A stretch of 64,000 nt of DNA from the NCBI RefSeq assembly GCF_001425055.1, contig NZ_LMDK01000022.1, forward strand, positions 1 to 64,000, written 5' to 3'. Position numbers and translations under genes: made by a program. The number at the start of each line of letters is the position of its first letter. Within the stretch, counting starts at the first letter, position 1. The notes under the pieces are model-generated. The model was not told the origin of the DNA and made no database searches. It saw nothing but the letters and a program-made list of their open reading frames with translations. The stretch comes from Pelomonas sp. Root1237 (GTDB taxonomy: Bacteria; Pseudomonadota; Gammaproteobacteria; Burkholderiales; Burkholderiaceae_C). Shown here piece after piece: positions 8,944 through 18,331 of this stretch.

Positions 8944-9414
8944 ATGACTGATTTAGACGCAATCGACCTGCGTCTGCTGGAGGCCCTGCAGACGGATTCA
9001 TCGCTGAGCAACCAGGACTTGGCCGCGCGCGTCGCCGTGTCGCCTGCCACTTGCTTGCGGCGCGTCAAGCGCCTGGTCGAGGCCGGCATCGTCGAACGCC
9101 AGGTAGCCCTGCTGTCGCCTGACAAGCTCGGCGCCGGCCTGTCAGCCATCGTGGAGATCACGCTGGACCGCCAGGGCGCCGAGCACCTGGATGCCTTCGA
9201 GGCGCGGGCGGTGCAGGAGGCGGCCGTGCAACAGTGCTGGCGGGTGTCGCCCGGGCCGGACTTCGTGCTCGTCGTGCAGCTGGCCGATATGCCGGCCTAC
9301 CAGGCGTTCACCCAACGGCTGCTGACCCAGGATGCCAATGTGCGCAACATCAAGGCCTTCTTCAGCGTGAAGCGGGCCAAGTTCGAGACGCGAATCGGAC
9401 TGCCATCCCCCTAA
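8944..9414 (+). CDS. Lrp/AsnC-family transcriptional regulator
   Basis: 156 residues from ATG 8944, chosen because MTDLDAIDLRLLEALQTD is the typical Lrp start; the open frame upstream of it is AT-rich promoter DNA. An N-terminal helix-turn-helix (SNQDLAARVAVSPATCLRRVKRLVEAGIV-like, about 22-50) is followed by the RAM ligand-binding alpha/beta fold that forms octamers and binds amino acids. No clear Shine-Dalgarno is visible. It is divergent from glmS. The effector is unknown. A GC-rich hairpin around 9423-9443 may end the transcript. Confidence 0.92.
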   Translation: MTDLDAIDLRLLEALQTDSSLSNQDLAARVAVSPATCLRRVKRLVEAGIVERQVALLSPDKLGAGLSAIVEITLDRQGAEHLDAFEARAVQEAAVQQCWRVSPGPDFVLVVQLADMPAYQAFTQRLLTQDANVRNIKAFFSVKRAKFETRIGLPSP

Positions 9415-9499
9415 CTTCATATGCCCCCCCGCGAGCCCGGGGGCAAACCACGCTCCCGGGCCGACAGAATCCTGGATCGCCCCCAGACCGGAGCCTTCC

Positions 9500-10570
9500 A
9501 TGCTTTCCCGCAAGTCTTTCCGCCCCGCCGCGTTCGCGCTGGCCTTGAGCCTCGCCGGCCTGGCCCCGAGCGCCCAGGCCCTCAACATCGTGCTGAACGA
9601 CGTTGGCACGACCAAGATGTCTGCCGAGCAACTGGGCGCCTTCCAGACCGCGGCCAACTATTGGTCGGGCAAGCTCACCGACAACGTGACCGTCTACGTC
9701 AACATCGCCTTCAGCGACCTGGCCCCCAACGTCCTGGGGTCGACCGGCTCGTCTCGGGCGGTCCTTGACTACGGCTCGCTGCGCAGTGGCCTCGCGACCG
9801 ATGCCAAGTCGGTGACCGATGCCCTCGCCGTCGCCAGCCTGCCGGCCGGTTCCAGTCTCAGCTTCTTGGCCACCCAGGGCGACCTGACGACCCGCCTCGA
9901 CAACGACGGCTCGACAAACAACAAGCAGTTCGTCGTCAACACGGCCAACCTCAAGGCCCTGGGCCTGGATCCTGGCACCAACGCCAGCAATCCTGATGCA
10001 CGCATTGAATTCGCCAATGGCTTCGCTAGCAGCTTCGCCTTCACCCGCGCCAACGGCGGTGTGCCATCCAACAAGGTCGACTTCATCACCGTGGCCGAGC
10101 ATGAAATTGGCCACGCCCTCGGTTTCGCATCGGGCGTCGATTCCATCGACTTCTGCGTGGGCCATACCGCCCAATGCGGACTGTCCGGGGCACCCAACGA
10201 GTTCGAGGCGTCCCCCTGGTACACGCCCCTGGACATGTTCCGCTACTCCGCCGCCGGCCAGCGCGACGTGACGCTGGGCGGCTCGCCCTATTTCTCGGTG
10301 AATGGCGGCCTGACATCCATCCAGCCCTTCTCGACCGGTGTCGAACACGGCAACGGTCAGCAGGCCAGCCATTTCGGCATCGGCGCCTTCACGCTGATGC
10401 GGCCCTTCGTTGGCACTGGCCAGTCGTATGACGCCACGGCCAGCGACCTGATGGCTTTCGACGCCATCGGCTGGGACCTTGCCGCTGCAGTGCCGGAGCC
10501 GAGCCAGTACGCCCTGCTGCTCGCCGGCCTGGCCCTCATCGGCATGGCGCGCCGCCGCAAGCGCGACTGA
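9500..10570 (+). CDS. Secreted zinc metalloprotease-like protein with PEP-CTERM anchor (NF038122-like)
   Basis: 356 residues. The signal peptide runs to about residue 27 (APSAQA). The zinc motif HEIGHALGF is at 201-209, with the HExxHxxGF form of metzincin-type peptidases. The C-terminus is a PEP-CTERM signal: VPEPSQ, a hydrophobic helix (ALLLAGLALIG), then MARRRKRD. PEP-CTERM proteins are cut and sorted to the surface or matrix by an exosortase; none is in the window, so it must be encoded elsewhere. The overall layout fits the NF038122 metalloprotease family as I know it. Whether it is proteolytically active is not shown by sequence. It is followed by a strong terminator. Confidence 0.85.
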   Translation: MLSRKSFRPAAFALALSLAGLAPSAQALNIVLNDVGTTKMSAEQLGAFQTAANYWSGKLTDNVTVYVNIAFSDLAPNVLGSTGSSRAVLDYGSLRSGLATDAKSVTDALAVASLPAGSSLSFLATQGDLTTRLDNDGSTNNKQFVVNTANLKALGLDPGTNASNPDARIEFANGFASSFAFTRANGGVPSNKVDFITVAEHEIGHALGFASGVDSIDFCVGHTAQCGLSGAPNEFEASPWYTPLDMFRYSAAGQRDVTLGGSPYFSVNGGLTSIQPFSTGVEHGNGQQASHFGIGAFTLMRPFVGTGQSYDATASDLMAFDAIGWDLAAAVPEPSQYALLLAGLALIGMARRRKRD

Positions 10571-10587
10571 ATCTGCGCGCTCAATGC

Positions 10588-10617
10588 AAAGCGGCCTCGC
10601 GAGGCCGCTTTTTTTTT
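10588..10617 (+). terminator. Intrinsic terminator after the PEP-CTERM protease
   Basis: AAGCGGCCTC-GC-GAGGCCGCTT is a 10-bp perfect stem followed by a run of T residues. It lies 18 bases past the stop codon. The convergent rlmI gene ends at 10626, and the A's on the left side give it weak bidirectional character. Confidence 0.9.
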
Positions 10618-10625
10618 GCCCGAGC

Positions 10626-11807
10626 TCAGCGCTTCAGCAGCCCCAGGCCCTTCAGATAGTCCCCTTCCGGGAAACACACCGTCTGCGGGTGGTCGGCCGC
10701 GGCGGACAGGCGTTCGATGATGTAGCCGTCCACGCCCGCGTCCAGCCCGGCGCCGGCGACGATCTTGTGGAAGAGGTCGGGCGAGATGCCGCCCGAGCAG
10801 GAGAAGGTGTAGAGCAGGCCGCCTTCACTCAGCAGCATGAAGGCCAGGCGGTTGATGTCCTTGTAGGCGCGCGCGGCACGCTCGGCGTGGGCAACCGTGG
10901 GCGCGAACTTCGGCGGGTCGAGCACGATGGCGTCGAAGCGCCGGCCTTCGGCCAGGCAGCGCCGCAGCGTGGCGTTGACGTCGGCATCCCAGGCCTGGTG
11001 GCAGCTCGCGTCGAAGCCGTTCAGCTCGACATGGGCTTTGGCGCGTTCCAGCGCCGGGCCGGAGGAGTCGACGCTGACCACCTCGCTTGCCCCACCGGCG
11101 AGCGCCGCGACCGAAAAGCCGCCCGTGTAGCTGAAGCAGTTCAGCACGCTCTTGCAGCCGTATTGCTTCACCGCGTCGGCAAAGCGGCGGCGGCTGTCCC
11201 GCTGGTCGAGGTAGTAGCCAGTCTTGTGGCCTTCGGCCACATCCAGCGTCAGCCGCCAGTCGTGCTCACGGATGGTCAGCGCCGTTTCTCCCTCGCCTCG
11301 CAGCCACCCGGTCTGCACGGGCAGGCCCTCCCACTCGCGGGCCTGGGCGTCGGAGCGCTCATACAGGCGTGTCAGGCCGGTCGCTGCCAGCAGCGCGTCG
11401 GCAATGACGGCCTTCCAGCGCTCGACGCCGGTGCTGCCGAACTGGGCCACCAGCGTGTCGCCATAGCGGTCCACGACCAGGCCCGGCAGGCCATCGGCCT
11501 CGCCATGCACCAGGCGCCAGGCGTCGGAGGCGATGGCCAGCCGTGCCCGCATCGCCACAGCCTGCTCGATGCGCCGCTTGAAGAAGACCGCATCGATGCG
11601 CTCGGCCTCGTCGAAGCTCCAGGCACGCAGGCGGATCTGCGACTGCGGGCTGAAGGCCGCCCAGCACAGGAAGGCGCCGTCGGCCGATTCGACACGCACG
11701 GTCTCGCCGGCGTCGGCGCCGCCGCGAGCAATGGAACTTTCGAACACCCAGGGGTGGCGCTTCAGCAGCGAGCGCTCCTTGCCGGCGCGAAGCGTGATCT
11801 TTTTCAT
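10626..11807 (-). CDS. rlmI: Class I SAM-dependent rRNA methyltransferase, RlmI-type
   Basis: 393 residues from ATG 11807. The order is an N-terminal PUA domain (MKKITLRAGKERSLLKRHPWVFESSI...), a central EEHEE-like region, and a Rossmann methyltransferase with SCFSYTGGFS (SAM site), DPPKF and the Cys-containing SCSGGIS motif of RNA m5C enzymes. This family methylates C1962 of 23S rRNA in E. coli. An earlier in-frame ATG would add about 25 residues that do not look like protein and would run into the terminator hairpin at 11824-11850, so the later start is preferred. Confidence 0.9.
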   Translation of the reverse strand: MKKITLRAGKERSLLKRHPWVFESSIARGGADAGETVRVESADGAFLCWAAFSPQSQIRLRAWSFDEAERIDAVFFKRRIEQAVAMRARLAIASDAWRLVHGEADGLPGLVVDRYGDTLVAQFGSTGVERWKAVIADALLAATGLTRLYERSDAQAREWEGLPVQTGWLRGEGETALTIREHDWRLTLDVAEGHKTGYYLDQRDSRRRFADAVKQYGCKSVLNCFSYTGGFSVAALAGGASEVVSVDSSGPALERAKAHVELNGFDASCHQAWDADVNATLRRCLAEGRRFDAIVLDPPKFAPTVAHAERAARAYKDINRLAFMLLSEGGLLYTFSCSGGISPDLFHKIVAGAGLDAGVDGYIIERLSAAADHPQTVCFPEGDYLKGLGLLKR

Positions 11808-11823
11808 CGCCGGGCCATCCCAA

Positions 11824-11850
11824 GATGAAAAGCGCCCCCTCGGGGGGCAG
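11824..11850 (-). terminator. Intrinsic terminator of the dapF-xerC operon
   Basis: On the minus strand a GCCCCCCGAGGGGGC stem is followed by GCTTTTCATC. It lies about 37 bases past the stop of the last gene of the six-gene minus-strand operon and upstream of rlmI, separating the two units. Confidence 0.7.
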
Positions 11851-11886
11851 CGGCCACACGACGTGTGGGCGCGTGGGGGCAACTGT

Positions 11887-13410
11887 TCATCGCTGCAACG
11901 TCCCGAAGGCGTAGTTCAGGCCGATGTGGACCACGGGCGTTGACTGGCTGCTGCCGCGCATGGTGCGGAACTCGCCCAGGCCGGTGCGCAGCCGCAGCCG
12001 TTCGCCGATCCGCCATTGCGCCCACAGCTCGGCTTGCGTCACGGCGCCGCCGCCCACCCGCACGCCACCACCGCCAGCCGCACCGACCAGCCATTCCGCA
12101 CCGACACGCAGCCCGCCCCACAGCGGGTCGCTTTGCAAGCCCAGGCCGACGAGCCCGAAGGAATAGGCTCCGGCGCTGCCCGCGGCCGCGCTGCCCGCCA
12201 ACGCCGATCCATAGACATACGGCGTGAATTCGCGCGACATGTTGACGGCCAGATGGCTGACCGCCTCGCGTCGGCCGTCCTTGAAGCGCACACGCGGCAG
12301 ATGCAGCACGCTGGCGCCGAGTTGCTGCACGCGCACGATGCCGTTGCTCGTGTCGTCGCCAAATGCGACCGGAGACCGGTCCAGCGGCATCGCCAACACC
12401 GCACGCACGTATGGCGCGCTGTAGAAACCGCTGGACGCATAGGTGAAACCGGCATCCAGGCGCACGCTGGGGCCCCAGGGCGTGAGCCAGCGCAGCGTCG
12501 GCCCGGCGCGCAGCAGCAGTCCACTGCCGGTGTCCAGCGTGCCGCCGCCACCCAGGCCCGCGCCGAGCTGGCCGCCCACGCGCAGCCGCGGCGTGCCGAA
12601 CAGGGCCCAGTCCTGGCCGATGTTGCCCAGCACTTCCATATAGCCGTCGGCGCCGCCCTGGGCTGCGCCGGCGGCCTCGATACCCCACCAGCTGCCGTCG
12701 ACGATGTATTGCCTCAGCTCCCCGCCGGCTTTGCCGATGCGGCGCGTCAGCGGATTGCCGCTGCGGTCACGGCTGGCGGAGCGGGGCTTCTCGAAGCCGC
12801 CCGTCAAGGCAATCTCGTCGAAGCCCAGGCCCGTGCGTTGCGTCGCGCGCCCCGGGCGGCCGGCATCGTCCGGCGAAAAGCTGGGGAAGCCCAGCGATCG
12901 ACCGAGGGAAAAGCTCAGGCCCACGCCGCTTTTCACATTGCCGCTCGGGAAGCGGATCTGCGAGATGCCGACGCCCGTGTACCAGGCGCCCACCTCGGTG
13001 CGCAGCGACAGCTCGGGCCTGAGCATCAGGCCGCCCCCGAAGCGCAGCTGCTGGTTGGACAGGCCGCCACCAGCGCCCACGTAGAGGCTGGCGGCCAGAT
13101 GCGTGTCGCCGGAGAGCCGCCAGCGCCGCTGGCCCGTGAAGCCGACGGTGAAGATGCCGCCGTAGTTGCCCTTGGCTGCGCCATAGACGCCCGGCCCGAA
13201 ACCCCAGTCCTCGTCCAACGCCATCATGTAGCTGATCGAAGCGAAGGCCGTGCGGCCGCCGTCGGGCATCTTCATCTTGGTCCAATTGCCCTCGACCGCG
13301 GCCGGGCGCACCGTTTGCACGCGTGCGAACGGCGCGTCGTCGGGAAGGGCCCAGGTCGTGGCCGGCAACAGGGCCGCCAACGCGGCCAAAGCCGTGATTT
13401 GGAATCTCAT
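11887..13410 (-). CDS. Predicted outer-membrane beta-barrel protein, unknown function
   Basis: 507 residues, starting with a signal peptide (MRFQITALAALAALLPATTWA). The body is rich in Gly, Tyr and Arg with alternating short hydrophobic strands, including repeated GAGGGL-type turns and 'LRVGAEWLVG' segments, typical of a transmembrane barrel. I do not recognise a named family. The ATG overlaps the xerC stop (ATGA), so it is translationally coupled to the dapF-DUF484-xerC operon and is its last gene before the terminator. The functional link to xerC is unclear and may be only positional. Confidence 0.72.
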   Translation of the reverse strand: MRFQITALAALAALLPATTWALPDDAPFARVQTVRPAAVEGNWTKMKMPDGGRTAFASISYMMALDEDWGFGPGVYGAAKGNYGGIFTVGFTGQRRWRLSGDTHLAASLYVGAGGGLSNQQLRFGGGLMLRPELSLRTEVGAWYTGVGISQIRFPSGNVKSGVGLSFSLGRSLGFPSFSPDDAGRPGRATQRTGLGFDEIALTGGFEKPRSASRDRSGNPLTRRIGKAGGELRQYIVDGSWWGIEAAGAAQGGADGYMEVLGNIGQDWALFGTPRLRVGGQLGAGLGGGGTLDTGSGLLLRAGPTLRWLTPWGPSVRLDAGFTYASSGFYSAPYVRAVLAMPLDRSPVAFGDDTSNGIVRVQQLGASVLHLPRVRFKDGRREAVSHLAVNMSREFTPYVYGSALAGSAAAGSAGAYSFGLVGLGLQSDPLWGGLRVGAEWLVGAAGGGGVRVGGGAVTQAELWAQWRIGERLRLRTGLGEFRTMRGSSQSTPVVHIGLNYAFGTLQR

Positions 13411-14330
13411 TTCTTGGCTCGAGGGTGCGCGGCGTCGTAGATGCGCGCCAGATGCTGGTGGTCCAGCTGGGTGTAGACCTGGGTCGTCGTGATGTGGGCG
13501 TGGCCCAGCAGCTCCTGCACCGCGCGCAGGTCACCGCTGGACTGCAGCAGGTGCGAGGCAAAGCTGTGGCGCAGCATGTGCGGATGAACGTGGGCCGGGC
13601 TGCCGGCCGCGACGGCGCGTGCGCTCAGCATGGCGCGCAGCGTCGAGCCGGCGATGCGTTTGCCCCGAGAGCCGACGAAGAGCGCCGCCTCGCCAGCCGC
13701 CACGACCTGGGGCCGCACCGCCAGCCAGGTGCGCAGTGCCTCGGCCGCGGCACGGCCCAGCGGCGTGCTGCGGCGCTTGCCGCCCTTGCCCAGCACATGC
13801 ACTTCATTGGCCTGCAGGTCGACCCAGCCAGCGGCCTGGCCGCTGGCCTGGGCATCCAGCCCTGTCAGCTCGGACGCCCGCAGGCCGGCGCCGTAGAGCA
13901 GTTCCACCATGGCACGGTCGCGGGCCTCCAGCACCGGGTCGGCCGCCACCTCGGGCGCGTAGGCGGCGAGCTGCACCGCGTCGTCCACACCCAGCGCCTT
14001 GGGTAGAGGCTTGGGCGCCTTGGGCGCGCGCAGGCCGTCGAAGGGATTGAGCGTGACGCGGCCCTGCAGGCCCAGCCAGCGGTAGGCGCTGCGCCAGACC
14101 GACAGCAGCAGCGCGATGGACTTCGGCGCCAGGCCTTCACGATGCAACAGGGCCGCGAGACGGCGCGCCTGGGCGATGTTCAGATTGCGTGCGTCGATCG
14201 CAGCTTCGACCAACATGACCTGCAGGCGCTCAAGGCCATCGGTGTAGATACGCAGCGTGCGCGGACTCAGGCGCTGCTGCACGCGGGCGTGCTGCAAGAA
14301 CTCCGTGAAGTCCTGCGCCAACTCCATCAT
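13407..14330 (-). CDS. xerC: Tyrosine recombinase XerC
   Basis: 307 residues, the normal size. With XerD it resolves chromosome dimers at dif. An N-terminal SAM-like core-binding domain (about 1-90) is followed by the catalytic domain with the full set of active-site residues: Arg151 (GAGLRASEL), Lys182 (GKGGKR), His251 and Arg254 (HPHMLRHSFA), His277 (LLGHAHI) and the nucleophile Tyr286 (TQVYTQLD). The order dapF, DUF484, xerC is the same as in E. coli. The start ATG overlaps the DUF484 stop by 4 nt. ATGATG leaves a choice of two adjacent starts. Confidence 0.96.
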   Translation of the reverse strand: MMELAQDFTEFLQHARVQQRLSPRTLRIYTDGLERLQVMLVEAAIDARNLNIAQARRLAALLHREGLAPKSIALLLSVWRSAYRWLGLQGRVTLNPFDGLRAPKAPKPLPKALGVDDAVQLAAYAPEVAADPVLEARDRAMVELLYGAGLRASELTGLDAQASGQAAGWVDLQANEVHVLGKGGKRRSTPLGRAAAEALRTWLAVRPQVVAAGEAALFVGSRGKRIAGSTLRAMLSARAVAAGSPAHVHPHMLRHSFASHLLQSSGDLRAVQELLGHAHITTTQVYTQLDHQHLARIYDAAHPRAKK

Positions 14331-15037
14331 GCAGCGAGCAAGCCCGCCAGCCCGGCACTGGCGATCTCGCCGACGCGGGTCAGGAAGTCGGTGCCCATCT
14401 CAGCCGTGTAGCGCGTCGGATCGGGCGAACCCAGCACCAGCAGGCCGAAGGGCTTGTCCTCGTTGGCGCTGGGCTGGTGCAGCGGGATCAGGGCCAGCGA
14501 GGTCGCCGTGCCGCCGCTCTCGCTGAGGCCCAGCCAGCGTGCCGCCTCGAAGCCGGAGTTCACGCCGCAATAGGGCTGGCTCAGGCTGGAGGCGAAGCTG
14601 CGCACGTCGGGGCTGACCGAGGCGGCAAACTCCGAGGCCTCATGCTCGGGAGCGACGCCCCACAAGCGCAGGCCGGCTTGCGGGATCATGAACTGGTGGC
14701 GCAGCTCGGCCAGCAGCACATGGGGCAGCTCCGGCGTGCCCACCGCGCGCATGACGGCCAGCGTCCAGCGGTGCAGGCGGTCGGCGATGGTGACGTTGTC
14801 CTGGCCGTTGCGGATCATGTCGATGATGCGCATTTCCAGGCCCTTGATCTTGTCGCGCAGCATCTCGGCCTGGCGCTCCTGCAGCGACACGGCGCGTGCG
14901 CCATGCGGGTGCTGCAGCTGCACGCTGGCGAGCATCGCCGCGTGGCGTTCGAAGAAACCGGGGGTGGACGCCAGGTAGTTGGCGATATCGGTTTCGGTGA
15001 TGCCTTGCACCGCGTCAGCGGCCGGGTTGGAACTCAC
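14327..15037 (-). CDS. DUF484 family protein
   Basis: 236 residues. Cytoplasmic protein of the DUF484 (YigA-like) family, a GAF-like fold. An N-terminal helical part has the family pattern [21 protein letters not shown], followed by [17 protein letters not shown], then the GAF-like domain. The function is not established. It is almost always between dapF and xerC in proteobacteria, as here, and overlaps both neighbours by 4 nt, so the three are translated together. Confidence 0.93.
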   Translation of the reverse strand: MSSNPAADAVQGITETDIANYLASTPGFFERHAAMLASVQLQHPHGARAVSLQERQAEMLRDKIKGLEMRIIDMIRNGQDNVTIADRLHRWTLAVMRAVGTPELPHVLLAELRHQFMIPQAGLRLWGVAPEHEASEFAASVSPDVRSFASSLSQPYCGVNSGFEAARWLGLSESGGTATSLALIPLHQPSANEDKPFGLLVLGSPDPTRYTAEMGTDFLTRVGEIASAGLAGLLAA

Positions 15038-15873
15038 AGCGTGATCTCTCCGTCAAAAACTTTCACTGCGGGGCCGGTCATCAGCACCGGGTTCTGTCCA
15101 CCCGCCCATTCGATGCGCAGCAGGCCGCCGCGCGTCTGCACTTCCACGGCCTCGTCGAGCCAGCCCGCGCGGATGCCGGCGACGACGGCCGCGCAGGCGC
15201 CCGTGCCACAGGCCAGCGTCTCGCCAGCGTCGCGCTCGAAAACGCGCAGCTTGATGCGGTCGCGGCTCAGGATCTGCATGAAGCCGGCGTTGACGCGTTT
15301 GGCAAAGCGCGCATGGTGTTCGATCAGCGGGCCCTGGGTCAGCACCGGCGCCGTCTCGACATCGTCAACGCGCTGCACCGCATGCGGGTTGCCCATCGAC
15401 AGCACGGCCAGTTCCACGCCCTCGACGGGCCAGAGCTCGAAGCCGTTCACGAGATGGGGCTTGAGCCCGCTCGCATCGAATGGCAGGGCGGCGTGCTCGA
15501 ACACCGGCGCGCCCATGTCCACTGTCACACGGCCGTCGTCCTGCAGCTTCAGCAGCAGGCGGCGGTTCATGGTGTCGACCTGGATCTCGCGCTTGTCCGT
15601 CAGCCCGACATCGACGACGTAGCGCACGAAGCAGCGCGAGCCGTTGCCGCAATGCTCCACCTCGTTGCCGGTGTTGTTGAAGATGCGGTAGCGGAAGTCC
15701 GCGCCGGCGTCCTGGCTGGGTTCGATGACGAGGATCTGGTCGCAGCCGACGCCAAAGCGCCGGTCGCCGAGCAGGCGCATCTGCTCGGGGGTCAGCGCGA
15801 AGGGCTGCTTCGTTGCGTCGATGACGACGAAGTCATTGCCCGCGCCGTGCATCTTGGTGAAGCGCAATCTCAT
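15034..15873 (-). CDS. dapF: Diaminopimelate epimerase
   Basis: 279 residues. Converts LL- to meso-diaminopimelate for lysine and peptidoglycan synthesis. The two catalytic cysteines are present: Cys75 in EHCGNGSRC and Cys222 in ACGTGACAA. The N-terminal MHGAGNDF is the usual signature. The gene starts 7 nt after the DipZ-like gene and overlaps DUF484, so it is inside one operon. Confidence 0.98.
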   Translation of the reverse strand: MRLRFTKMHGAGNDFVVIDATKQPFALTPEQMRLLGDRRFGVGCDQILVIEPSQDAGADFRYRIFNNTGNEVEHCGNGSRCFVRYVVDVGLTDKREIQVDTMNRRLLLKLQDDGRVTVDMGAPVFEHAALPFDASGLKPHLVNGFELWPVEGVELAVLSMGNPHAVQRVDDVETAPVLTQGPLIEHHARFAKRVNAGFMQILSRDRIKLRVFERDAGETLACGTGACAAVVAGIRAGWLDEAVEVQTRGGLLRIEWAGGQNPVLMTGPAVKVFDGEITL

Positions 15874-15880
15874 GAGGGGA

Positions 15881-17008
15881 TTATCGCAAGGCCTTCTCTA
15901 TGGCAGCTCCAAGCTCCGCCTCGCCCCCTTCCCCCTCGTGGCGATAGACGACACGGCCCTTGGCATCGATGAGCCAGGCGGCCGGCCAGTAGCGGTTCTC
16001 AAAGGCCTTCCAGACGCGGTAATCGTTGTCCTGCACCACCGGGTAATGCAGGCCCAGCCGCCGCACCGCCGCCTGCACGCTGTCCAGCGGCCGCTCATGG
16101 GCGAACTCGGGCGTGTGCACACCGATGACGACCAGGCCGCGCGCCGCATAGCGCTGGTGCAGGCGTTCGATGACCGGCACGCTGCGCAGGCAATTCACGC
16201 AGTCCCAGGTCCAGAAGTCGACGAGCACGGGCTTGCCGCGCAGGGCCTGCAGTGTCAGCGGCGGGCTGTTGATCCAGGCGCCGGTGGTGGCGAATTCGGG
16301 CGCGGGCTTGCCGGCGACCTGGCCCTGGGCCGACTCGGCCGGCCCGGCCAGAGCCGCGACCCAGGTGGAGCTGACATTGGCGAGGCTGGCCCCCGCCATC
16401 AGCATGACGAGCAGGCCCAACCCCCGGCGCAACCGGCCCGACCAGGCGCGCAGGCCCTGCGCGATGCGCTGGCTGCCATAGGCCAGGGCCAGCATCGGCC
16501 CGCCGGCGCCGACGGCGTAGGCAATGAGCAGGGCCGCCGCCTGCTGCGAATCACCGGCGCTGGCGACCAAGGCCAGGATGCTGGCCAGGGCCGGGCCAGC
16601 GCAGGGCGTCCACAGCGCGCCCAGGCTGGCGCCGAGTGCCAGGGCGCCAAGCCGCCCGCCACCATGGCCGAAGCGCTGGGCCCAGTCGGCCACACGGCCC
16701 AGCGGGCGCGACAACCGCTCCCAGCCCGCCGGCCAGACCAGCAGCAGGCCAAAACCCAGCAGCAGCACGGCCGCGATATCGCGCAAGGCACCGGCCGACA
16801 GGCCCAGCACGCTGGCCGAGGCGCCAAAGGCCAGGGCCAGTGCGCTGAAGGACGCGACAAAGCCCAGCACGGTCAGCAGCGGCCGCCACCGGTCGGCAGG
16901 CCCCAGGCTGCTGCCGAGCAGCGCCGGCAACAGCGGCAGCACACAGGGGCTGGCCACGGTCGCCAGGCCGGCACCGAACGCAGCCGCCACGGGCAGCACG
17001 GCGCTCAT
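15881..17008 (-). CDS. CcdA-thioredoxin fusion (DipZ-like)
   Basis: 375 residues. The N-terminal two-thirds is a multi-pass CcdA/DsbD-beta domain with its paired cysteines in SPCVLP and TPCAGP, which moves electrons across the inner membrane. The C-terminal third is a periplasmic thioredoxin/TlpA-like domain with [11 protein letters not shown], the CxxC active site. The fusion is like DipZ/DsbD-type reductases, which keep periplasmic or cytochrome thiols reduced. The ATG at 17008 overlaps the DUF2147 stop (ATGA). A longer in-frame ORF upstream only reads through DUF2147 in the wrong frame. The third DipZ domain (carbohydrate-binding-like) is absent. Confidence 0.88.
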   Translation of the reverse strand: MSAVLPVAAAFGAGLATVASPCVLPLLPALLGSSLGPADRWRPLLTVLGFVASFSALALAFGASASVLGLSAGALRDIAAVLLLGFGLLLVWPAGWERLSRPLGRVADWAQRFGHGGGRLGALALGASLGALWTPCAGPALASILALVASAGDSQQAAALLIAYAVGAGGPMLALAYGSQRIAQGLRAWSGRLRRGLGLLVMLMAGASLANVSSTWVAALAGPAESAQGQVAGKPAPEFATTGAWINSPPLTLQALRGKPVLVDFWTWDCVNCLRSVPVIERLHQRYAARGLVVIGVHTPEFAHERPLDSVQAAVRRLGLHYPVVQDNDYRVWKAFENRYWPAAWLIDAKGRVVYRHEGEGGEAELGAAIEKALR

Positions 17009-17451
17009 TGCGACGCTCCCGGCACACGCTGCCAGGTCTGGGTCCTGCCGAACAACGGCAGGCCGACATAGGCGCGCAGCTTCAGCTCGCCGGTCGGGCC
17101 GAGCGACATCAGGCAGTCGTAGGTCTTGCCGTTCTCGCGGTTGAAGATGCGGCCGCGCCATTCGGTGACGGCGCTGCGGCCATCGGGCTGGGTCTCGCGT
17201 TCGGAGGGCAGGAAATCGCTGAGGACGTCCATGCCCTCCTGGGCGGGCTGGGCATCGGCCGCCATCGCCTCGCCGGGCCGGCTCATGGACTGGTTGGCGA
17301 TGACGCGCGCCACCTTGCCGCACAGGGCCGCGCCGCAGGGCGCGACGCGCACTTCCAGGTTGCCGCTGGCCGTCAGCCACAGGCCACGCGGGTCGGCATC
17401 GGCACGGGCCGCACCGGCCGCGAGCAGGAGGATCAGCAGAAGGTTTCGCAT
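17005..17451 (-). CDS. DUF2147 family secreted protein
   Basis: 148 residues. A signal peptide (MRNLLLILLLAAGAARA) is followed by the family core: GLWLT, LEVRVAPCGAALCGKV, then WRGRIFNRENGKTYD and LKLRAYVGLPLFGRTQTW. The Cys pair in CGAALCG may be a substrate of the DipZ-like reductase encoded next, with which it overlaps by 4 nt. AGGTG lies before the ATG at 17451. The biochemical role of the family is unknown. Confidence 0.85.
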   Translation of the reverse strand: MRNLLLILLLAAGAARADADPRGLWLTASGNLEVRVAPCGAALCGKVARVIANQSMSRPGEAMAADAQPAQEGMDVLSDFLPSERETQPDGRSAVTEWRGRIFNRENGKTYDCLMSLGPTGELKLRAYVGLPLFGRTQTWQRVPGASQ

Positions 17452-17596
17452 GAGCACCTCGTCAGTAGTGAAGGAGGTGCCATTGCAGACGGCAGCGGTA
17501 TCACCGCGATGTCGATGTGTCGCCGGTGGACACGCGCCGGCCGCACAGACAAAGAGCGATACAAAACAGCGGGTCCCGTCCGCTATCGTGGCCGCC

Positions 17597-18331
17597 ATGG
17601 ACCCGCGCCCCGACCATCTGCTGCTCGTCGACGACGACCGCCAGCTGCTCACGCTGCTGGCCGACTATCTGCGCGCCGCGGGCTATCGCGTCAGCACGGC
17701 GACGCAGGGCCGGGAGATGCGCGCCGTGTTGGCCGCCGAGCAAATCGACCTCGTCGTGCTCGACCTGATGCTGCCCGGCGAGGACGGCCTGTCGCTGTGC
17801 CGGGACCTGCGCGCACGCGAGGTCGAGCCCCTGCCCGTGCTGATGCTGACGGCGCGCGGCGACGAGGCCGACCGCGTGCTCGGCCTGGAGATGGGCGCCG
17901 ACGACTACCTCGCCAAGCCCTTTGCGACGCGCGAATTGCTGGCCCGCATCCGCGCCGTGCTGCGCCGTACCCGCCAGCTGCCACCGCGCACAAGCCCGCA
18001 GCGCCAGGCCAGGCGTCTGGCCTTCAACGACTGGGTGCTGGACACGGCGGCCCGCCATCTGCTGGACGCCGCCGGCACCCTGGTGCCGCTGACCGGCGGC
18101 GAGTACCGCCTGCTGCGCACGTTGCTGGACCACCCCCAGCGCATCCTCAGCCGCGACCAGCTGCTCAACCTCACGCAGGGGCGTGACGCCGACCCCTTCG
18201 ACCGCTCTATCGACCTGCTCGTCAGCCGCCTACGCCGCCGCCTGCGCGACGATGCCAAGGAGGCCCGGCTGTTGAAGACGGTGCGCAATGAGGGCTATGT
18301 GTTCTGCGCGGATGTCGAGGCCGTGGAATGA
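17597..18331 (+). CDS. OmpR-family response regulator
   Basis: 244 residues. Receiver domain with the acidic pocket (VDDD), phospho-acceptor Asp56 in VLDLMLPGEDG and the Lys of AKPF, followed by an OmpR/PhoB winged-helix DNA-binding domain ending in TVRNEGYVF. Starts at ATG 17597; the frame stays open further upstream but that overlaps the divergent DUF2147 gene. The stop overlaps the kinase start by 4 nt (ATGA), so the two are coupled as a two-component system. Target genes are unknown. Confidence 0.95.
   Translation: MDPRPDHLLLVDDDRQLLTLLADYLRAAGYRVSTATQGREMRAVLAAEQIDLVVLDLMLPGEDGLSLCRDLRAREVEPLPVLMLTARGDEADRVLGLEMGADDYLAKPFATRELLARIRAVLRRTRQLPPRTSPQRQARRLAFNDWVLDTAARHLLDAAGTLVPLTGGEYRLLRTLLDHPQRILSRDQLLNLTQGRDADPFDRSIDLLVSRLRRRLRDDAKEARLLKTVRNEGYVFCADVEAVE

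Noticed and set aside
12016-13440. 474-codon open frame on the plus strand
   Set aside because: Antisense to the barrel protein, which has a signal peptide and operon overlap with xerC.
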